Positions 61,419 through 64,000 of a stretch of DNA of 64,000 bases are shown one piece after another. The position numbers and the translations under genes were made by a program. The notes beneath the pieces were generated by a model. It saw only the letters and a list, made by a program, of their open reading frames with translations, ran no database searches and was not told the DNA's origin. The stretch is from NCBI GenBank assembly GCA_017518255.1, contig JAFWVK010000050.1:1-64000 (forward strand). The letters are read 5' to 3'. This DNA comes from Oscillospiraceae bacterium. GTDB taxonomy: Bacteria; Bacillota; Clostridia; Oscillospirales; Ruminococcaceae. Within the stretch, counting starts at the first letter, position 1. The number at the start of each line of letters is the position of its first letter.

Positions 61419-62030
61419 TTATTCGGCCGTTTCCTTTTTCGTGATAACCGCAATGGCGCAGGGCATTCTGCCGTCAACGACATGGTACTCTACATTCGCA
61501 TAGCCCATATCCGCAAAGAATTGTTTGTACGATTCCAGATCAAACTGCCGCTTGAAATCTGCACCCAGCAGCGTGATGAATTTGACTGCGGCGGTTCCCG
61601 TTCCCTTCGACATATTGATGTATGTCGGAATGATGATCTTGCCGCCCGGTTTCACAACGCGCTCCAGTTCATGCAATGCCTGTTCCGGATTCGGAAGCAG
61701 ATGAATCACATTGCCGGCAACGACCTTGTCAAAGCGTCCGTCCTTACATTTGAGATGTGTAATGTCAGCCTTCCGGAACACGATATTCTCAAATTTCCGG
61801 CATTTCTTAGCAGCCTGCCGCAGCATTCCCGCAGCGAAATCGGTTGCAATCAGCCGTCTGCACTTCGGCGCAATGCAAATGCTGATTGCGCCGGTTCCGC
61901 AGGCGCATTCCAGCACCGTATCGGTCGGCTCGATGAATTCAGCGACCTTTTCTCCGGTACCGCTGTAAACTTTCCCGTTATACACCTTTTCAAACAAATC
62001 GTACAGCGGTGAGATTTTATCCCAGAACAT
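61419..62030 (-). CDS. Class I SAM-dependent methyltransferase
   Basis: A 203-residue methyltransferase with the SAM-binding motif LECACGTGAIS (post-I Asp in ATDFAAGM), DITHLKCKDGRFD and NVIHLLPNPEQALHELERVVKPGGKIIIPTY, of the UbiE/Methyltransf_11 kind. The target is not evident; small-molecule or lipid methylation is usual in this group. No partner genes. The ribosome site AAAGGAG is good. Its transcript seems to end before the downstream CotH promoter; no clear terminator is seen in the 100-bp gap. Confidence 0.88.
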   Translation of the reverse strand: MFWDKISPLYDLFEKVYNGKVYSGTGEKVAEFIEPTDTVLECACGTGAISICIAPKCRRLIATDFAAGMLRQAAKKCRKFENIVFRKADITHLKCKDGRFDKVVAGNVIHLLPNPEQALHELERVVKPGGKIIIPTYINMSKGTGTAAVKFITLLGADFKRQFDLESYKQFFADMGYANVEYHVVDGRMPCAIAVITKKETAE

Positions 62031-62111
62031 CGTATCACTCCTTTGGCAATGGTGCAGTCCGCAGGGAATGCGGCTTTGATAGTAGTTTTTTACGGCATGG
62101 ATATGCCGGCT

Positions 62112-62408
62112 TTACAGACTGAGTTTTTCAATTTCTTCTAATGCAGTATAACCGTTTTTGATTGCTTTTTGAAGATTCCCGTTGTGCTTTGCTTTTTCCG
62201 CATACTCGCGAAATTCGGATTTGTCAATACAATAGATATGTCTTTGAAGCCCCATATCTGTAATGCCCATACTTGCTATTTCCTCGGTAATGTATAATTA
62301 TTCCGCATTGCCGGATACAGCAATAAAAAAGTTCAGATGCATTTCCGGATATGCTTTCACATCAAATAATTTTCTGAATGAAATCTTGCTGTTTGAAATC
62401 TCTTTCAT
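62112..62408 (-). pseudogene. Small gene of 98 codons interrupted by an in-frame TAA
   Basis: ATG at 62408 has a GGAGG ribosome site and a TTGACT-N18-TATAAT promoter (62438-62467) just upstream. The frame reads KEISNSKISFRKLFDVKAYP to codon 36, meets TAA (62298-62300), then goes on in the same frame as LYITEEIASMGITDMGLQRH and EYAEKAKHNGNLQKAIKNGY to a TAA at 62112. Intact expression signals with one stop codon point to a recent nonsense mutation, or to two short proteins with reinitiation at ATG 62270. The charged helical content recalls small antitoxin-like proteins, but no family is recognised. Confidence 0.55.
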
Positions 62409-62520
62409 AAAGCAATCCTCCTGTTTCATTACCCCCAATTATACCACACGCATTCAGAAAAAGTCAAGCGGAATGCAGATGCAGCGCACAGAATGTCATC
62501 GAATTGCCTGCCAATACAAT
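62409..62520. other. Spacer with small-gene promoter and degenerate repeat start
   Basis: It contains the minus-strand promoter of the interrupted small gene (62438-62467) and a TGCCAATACAATAACC segment that looks like the worn end of a further 94-bp unit. Confidence 0.45.
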
Positions 62521-62802
62521 AACCGGGCAGTGCCCGGCTCCATGACAAGATCAGGAGGCTTTTCCGACAGAACGGTTGCCCTGAAACCATTGCGCTTTTC
62601 CCACAATATGATATAACCGGGCAGTGCCCGGCTCCGTGACAGTCCCCATATGATTCCCGATAAAAACATTTCACTGCGCCCATTGGAATTTCCTGTTTAA
62701 TATGGTATAACCGGACAGTACGCGGCGCCGTGACAAGATCAGGAGGCTTTTCCGACAGAACGGTTGCCCTGAAACCATTGCGCTTTTTCCCATATTATGA
62801 TA
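62521..62802 (+). repeat. Three tandem 94-bp repeats upstream of a response regulator
   Basis: Units start at 62521, 62615 and 62709, each with AACCGG(G/A)CAGT at the head and a GCCG/GCTCC-TGACA block after it. Units 1 and 3 are almost identical, sharing GACAAGATCAGGAGGC and CGGTTGCCCTGAAACC; unit 2 keeps only head and tail. The heads of units 1 and 2 are palindromic (CCGGGCAGTGCCCGG). Each unit ends with a promoter-like TTGCGC...TATAA element, and the last one drives the regulator. Confidence 0.85.
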
Positions 62803-62806
62803 TAAT
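62778..62806 (+). promoter_or_regulatory. Promoter of the response regulator
   Basis: TTGCGC (62778-62783), 17 bp, TATAAT (62801-62806). A near copy in unit 1 (TTGCGC at 62590, TATAAC at 62612) has a 16-bp spacer. Confidence 0.75.
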
Positions 62807-62830
62807 AATACATGAAACGGGGGGAATACA

Positions 62831-63499
62831 ATGGCACATATCATGATAATTGACGATGACATCTACATCAGCGACATGCTGAACGAAGCCCTGCAAAACG
62901 AGGGATACACCGTATCGAGAGCCTATTCCGGCACAGAGGCGTTGCTGATACTCGGTCAGCAGACACCGGATCTGATTCTGCTGGATCTGATGCTTCCGGG
63001 ACTTTCCGGCGAAGAGCTGCTCCCGAAGCTAAAAAATATCCCCGTGATCGTTGTCAGCGCGAAAGGAAATATCGCAGACAAGGTCGGGCTGCTGCTCGGC
63101 GGTGCCTCCGATTATCTCACCAAACCCTTTGACATTTCGGAGCTGCTTGCAAGAATTGCGGTTCAGCTCCGCAAAAGCGCACAGGCAGGCGGCAGCGCCC
63201 CCCTGACCTACAAGGGGCTGACGCTCAACCCGGATACAAGAATCGTACATACGGAAGAACATGAGATACATCTGACACGCACGGAATACGCGATCCTGAA
63301 GCTGCTGATGCTCAATCCGGAACAGGTCGTCGCAAAGCTGACAATCCTCGAACAGATCAGCGCGGATACGCCCGACTGCACCGAGGATTCGCTGAAGATT
63401 CACATTCACAATCTGCGGAAAAAGCTCCGCGCAGCTCTCGGAACAGAGTACATCTCGGCGGTCTGGGGGATCGGTTTTATCCTGCGTGCGGAATCTTAA
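62831..63499 (+). CDS. OmpR/PhoB-type response regulator
   Basis: A 222-residue regulator: a receiver with DDD, phospho-Asp in LILLDLMLPGLSGEE and TKPF, then a winged helix with LTLNPDTRIVHTEEHEIHLT, SLKIHIHNLRKKLRAAL and AVWGIGFIL. GGGGGGAA precedes the ATG. The four CTTAACCG boxes directly after it and ahead of an ABC ATPase gene make it the regulator of that transporter. It is paralogous to the regulator at 57437; a kinase is expected beyond the window. Confidence 0.93.
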   Translation: MAHIMIIDDDIYISDMLNEALQNEGYTVSRAYSGTEALLILGQQTPDLILLDLMLPGLSGEELLPKLKNIPVIVVSAKGNIADKVGLLLGGASDYLTKPFDISELLARIAVQLRKSAQAGGSAPLTYKGLTLNPDTRIVHTEEHEIHLTRTEYAILKLLMLNPEQVVAKLTILEQISADTPDCTEDSLKIHIHNLRKKLRAALGTEYISAVWGIGFILRAES

Positions 63500-63551
63500 C
63501 TGATTCTTAACCGATCTCTTAACCGGTTTCTTAACCGTTATCTGTTATACT
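63495..63551 (+). promoter_or_regulatory. Four direct CTTAAC boxes and ABC promoter
   Basis: CTTAAC occurs at 63495, 63506, 63518 and 63530 (spacing 11, 12, 12), three of them extended to CTTAACCG. A -10 TATACT lies at 63546-63551. The -35 position falls in the last boxes and is not consensus, as expected for an activated promoter. Confidence 0.8.
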
Positions 63552-63581
63552 GGTATCAGAAACCAAAAAGGAGGTCACACA

Positions 63582-64000
63582 ATGGAATACATTGTAACTG
63601 CCGAAAATCTGTGTAAGCATTATCCGCGGTTCAAGGCGCTCAACAATTTTTCGATGCATGTTCCGAAAGGCGCAATTTACGGCTTTGTCGGACGGAACGG
63701 CGCGGGAAAGACCACACTGATCCGGCTGCTGACCGGCTTGCAGCTCCCCACGAGCGGCGAATTTTCGCTGTACGGAACAAAGCATACCGACAGCGCGATC
63801 CTTTCGATCCGCAGACGCATGGGCGCGGTCGTCGAAACGCCTTCGCTCTATCTCGATAAAACTGCCGAGGAGAACCTCAGACTGCAATACCGGACGCTCG
63901 GTCTGCCCTCATTCGACGGCATCAAAGAACTGCTGGAACTGGTCGGGCTGCATGACACCGGAAACAAAAAAGCAAAGAAATTCTCGCTCGGTATGCGGCA
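63582..64000 (+). CDS. ABC transporter ATP-binding protein (3' partial)
   Basis: 139 codons are visible up to the window end. It begins MEYIVTAENLCKHYPRFKAL with Walker A GRNGAGKTT and reaches the signature FSLGMR at the edge. It belongs to the BcrA/LanF-like group, as do the ATPases at 32571 and 56341. AAGGAGG lies 7 bp upstream. The permease and sensor kinase probably follow outside the window, giving the same regulator-ABC layout as at 54672-58114. Confidence 0.9.
   Translation, partial: MEYIVTAENLCKHYPRFKALNNFSMHVPKGAIYGFVGRNGAGKTTLIRLLTGLQLPTSGEFSLYGTKHTDSAILSIRRRMGAVVETPSLYLDKTAEENLRLQYRTLGLPSFDGIKELLELVGLHDTGNKKAKKFSLGMR

Noticed and set aside
62521-62802. CRISPR or insertion-sequence end
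   Set aside because: No spacers, transposase or terminal inverted repeats; the period is a fixed 94 bp with promoter elements.

Overview
The window looks like chromosomal DNA of a cellulosome-producing Ruminococcus-type gut or rumen Firmicute. Seven secreted or surface proteins carry type I dockerin modules next to plant-polysaccharide enzymes (GH26, PL1 twice, a GH43-like propeller, an SGNH esterase), metallopeptidases or a CotH kinase. Strong Gram-positive Shine-Dalgarno sites, TTGACA/TATAAT promoters, an LPXTG/sortase pair and a sigma-I/RsgI pair fit the same lineage. I saw no rRNA, tRNA, CRISPR array or intact insertion sequence. No scaffoldin is visible here.

Layout. 1-2.7 kb: end of an esterase-dockerin-CBM35-GH26 protein. 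3.6-5.2 kb: rtcB behind a possible leader-peptide attenuator, with a small overlapping basic protein. 5.6-12.4 kb: a cell-surface sensing island made of a sortase, an LPQTG protein, an SH3b lipoprotein and a divergent response regulator/histidine kinase. Three promoters in this island share one operator at the same distance from the -10. 12.7-16.7 kb: a hybrid kinase and a receiver-GGDEF protein. 17.1-21.4 kb: a GntR/YtrA-type repressor, an ABC exporter with three membrane proteins and a CPBP protease in one overlapping operon. 21.5-23.7 kb: a zinc-ribbon/RCC1 protein and an N-terminally truncated SH3b protein. 24.0-31.6 kb: a LacI-sensor/AraC regulator, a dockerin protein with two metallopeptidase domains, and a PL1 pectate lyase. 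31.8-34.2 kb: an ABC pair divergent from a TetR regulator. 34.3-39.6 kb: two sigma/anti-sigma pairs in a row, first an ECF pair whose anti-sigma ectodomain looks cohesin-like, then sigma-I/RsgI followed by a secreted proline-rich repeat protein with a matching sigma-I-type promoter. 39.9-46.0 kb: a broken small exported gene, a peptidase-dockerin protein and a GH43-like galactanase-dockerin protein. 46.5-51.5 kb: a radical SAM-Nudix fusion and an MgtA-type ATPase. 52.3-54.6 kb: a second PL1-dockerin protein. 54.7-58.1 kb: a response regulator/ABC/kinase operon. 58.4-61.4 kb: a dockerin-CotH protein behind a ~330-nt structured leader. 61.4-64 kb: a methyltransferase, a small gene with an in-frame stop, a 94-bp tandem repeat carrying a promoter, a response regulator and the start of its ABC transporter.

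Functionally the window joins export of cellulosomal pectin-, mannan- and galactan-degrading enzymes with dense envelope sensing: two-component systems, sigma/anti-sigma pairs and c-di-GMP-type signalling. Several regulatory sites can be read directly: a GntR operator, a TetR operator inside divergent promoters, paired sigma-I-type promoters, tandem response-regulator boxes and a shared three-promoter operator. A dispersed noncoding repeat of about 175-240 bp occurs about six times between genes.
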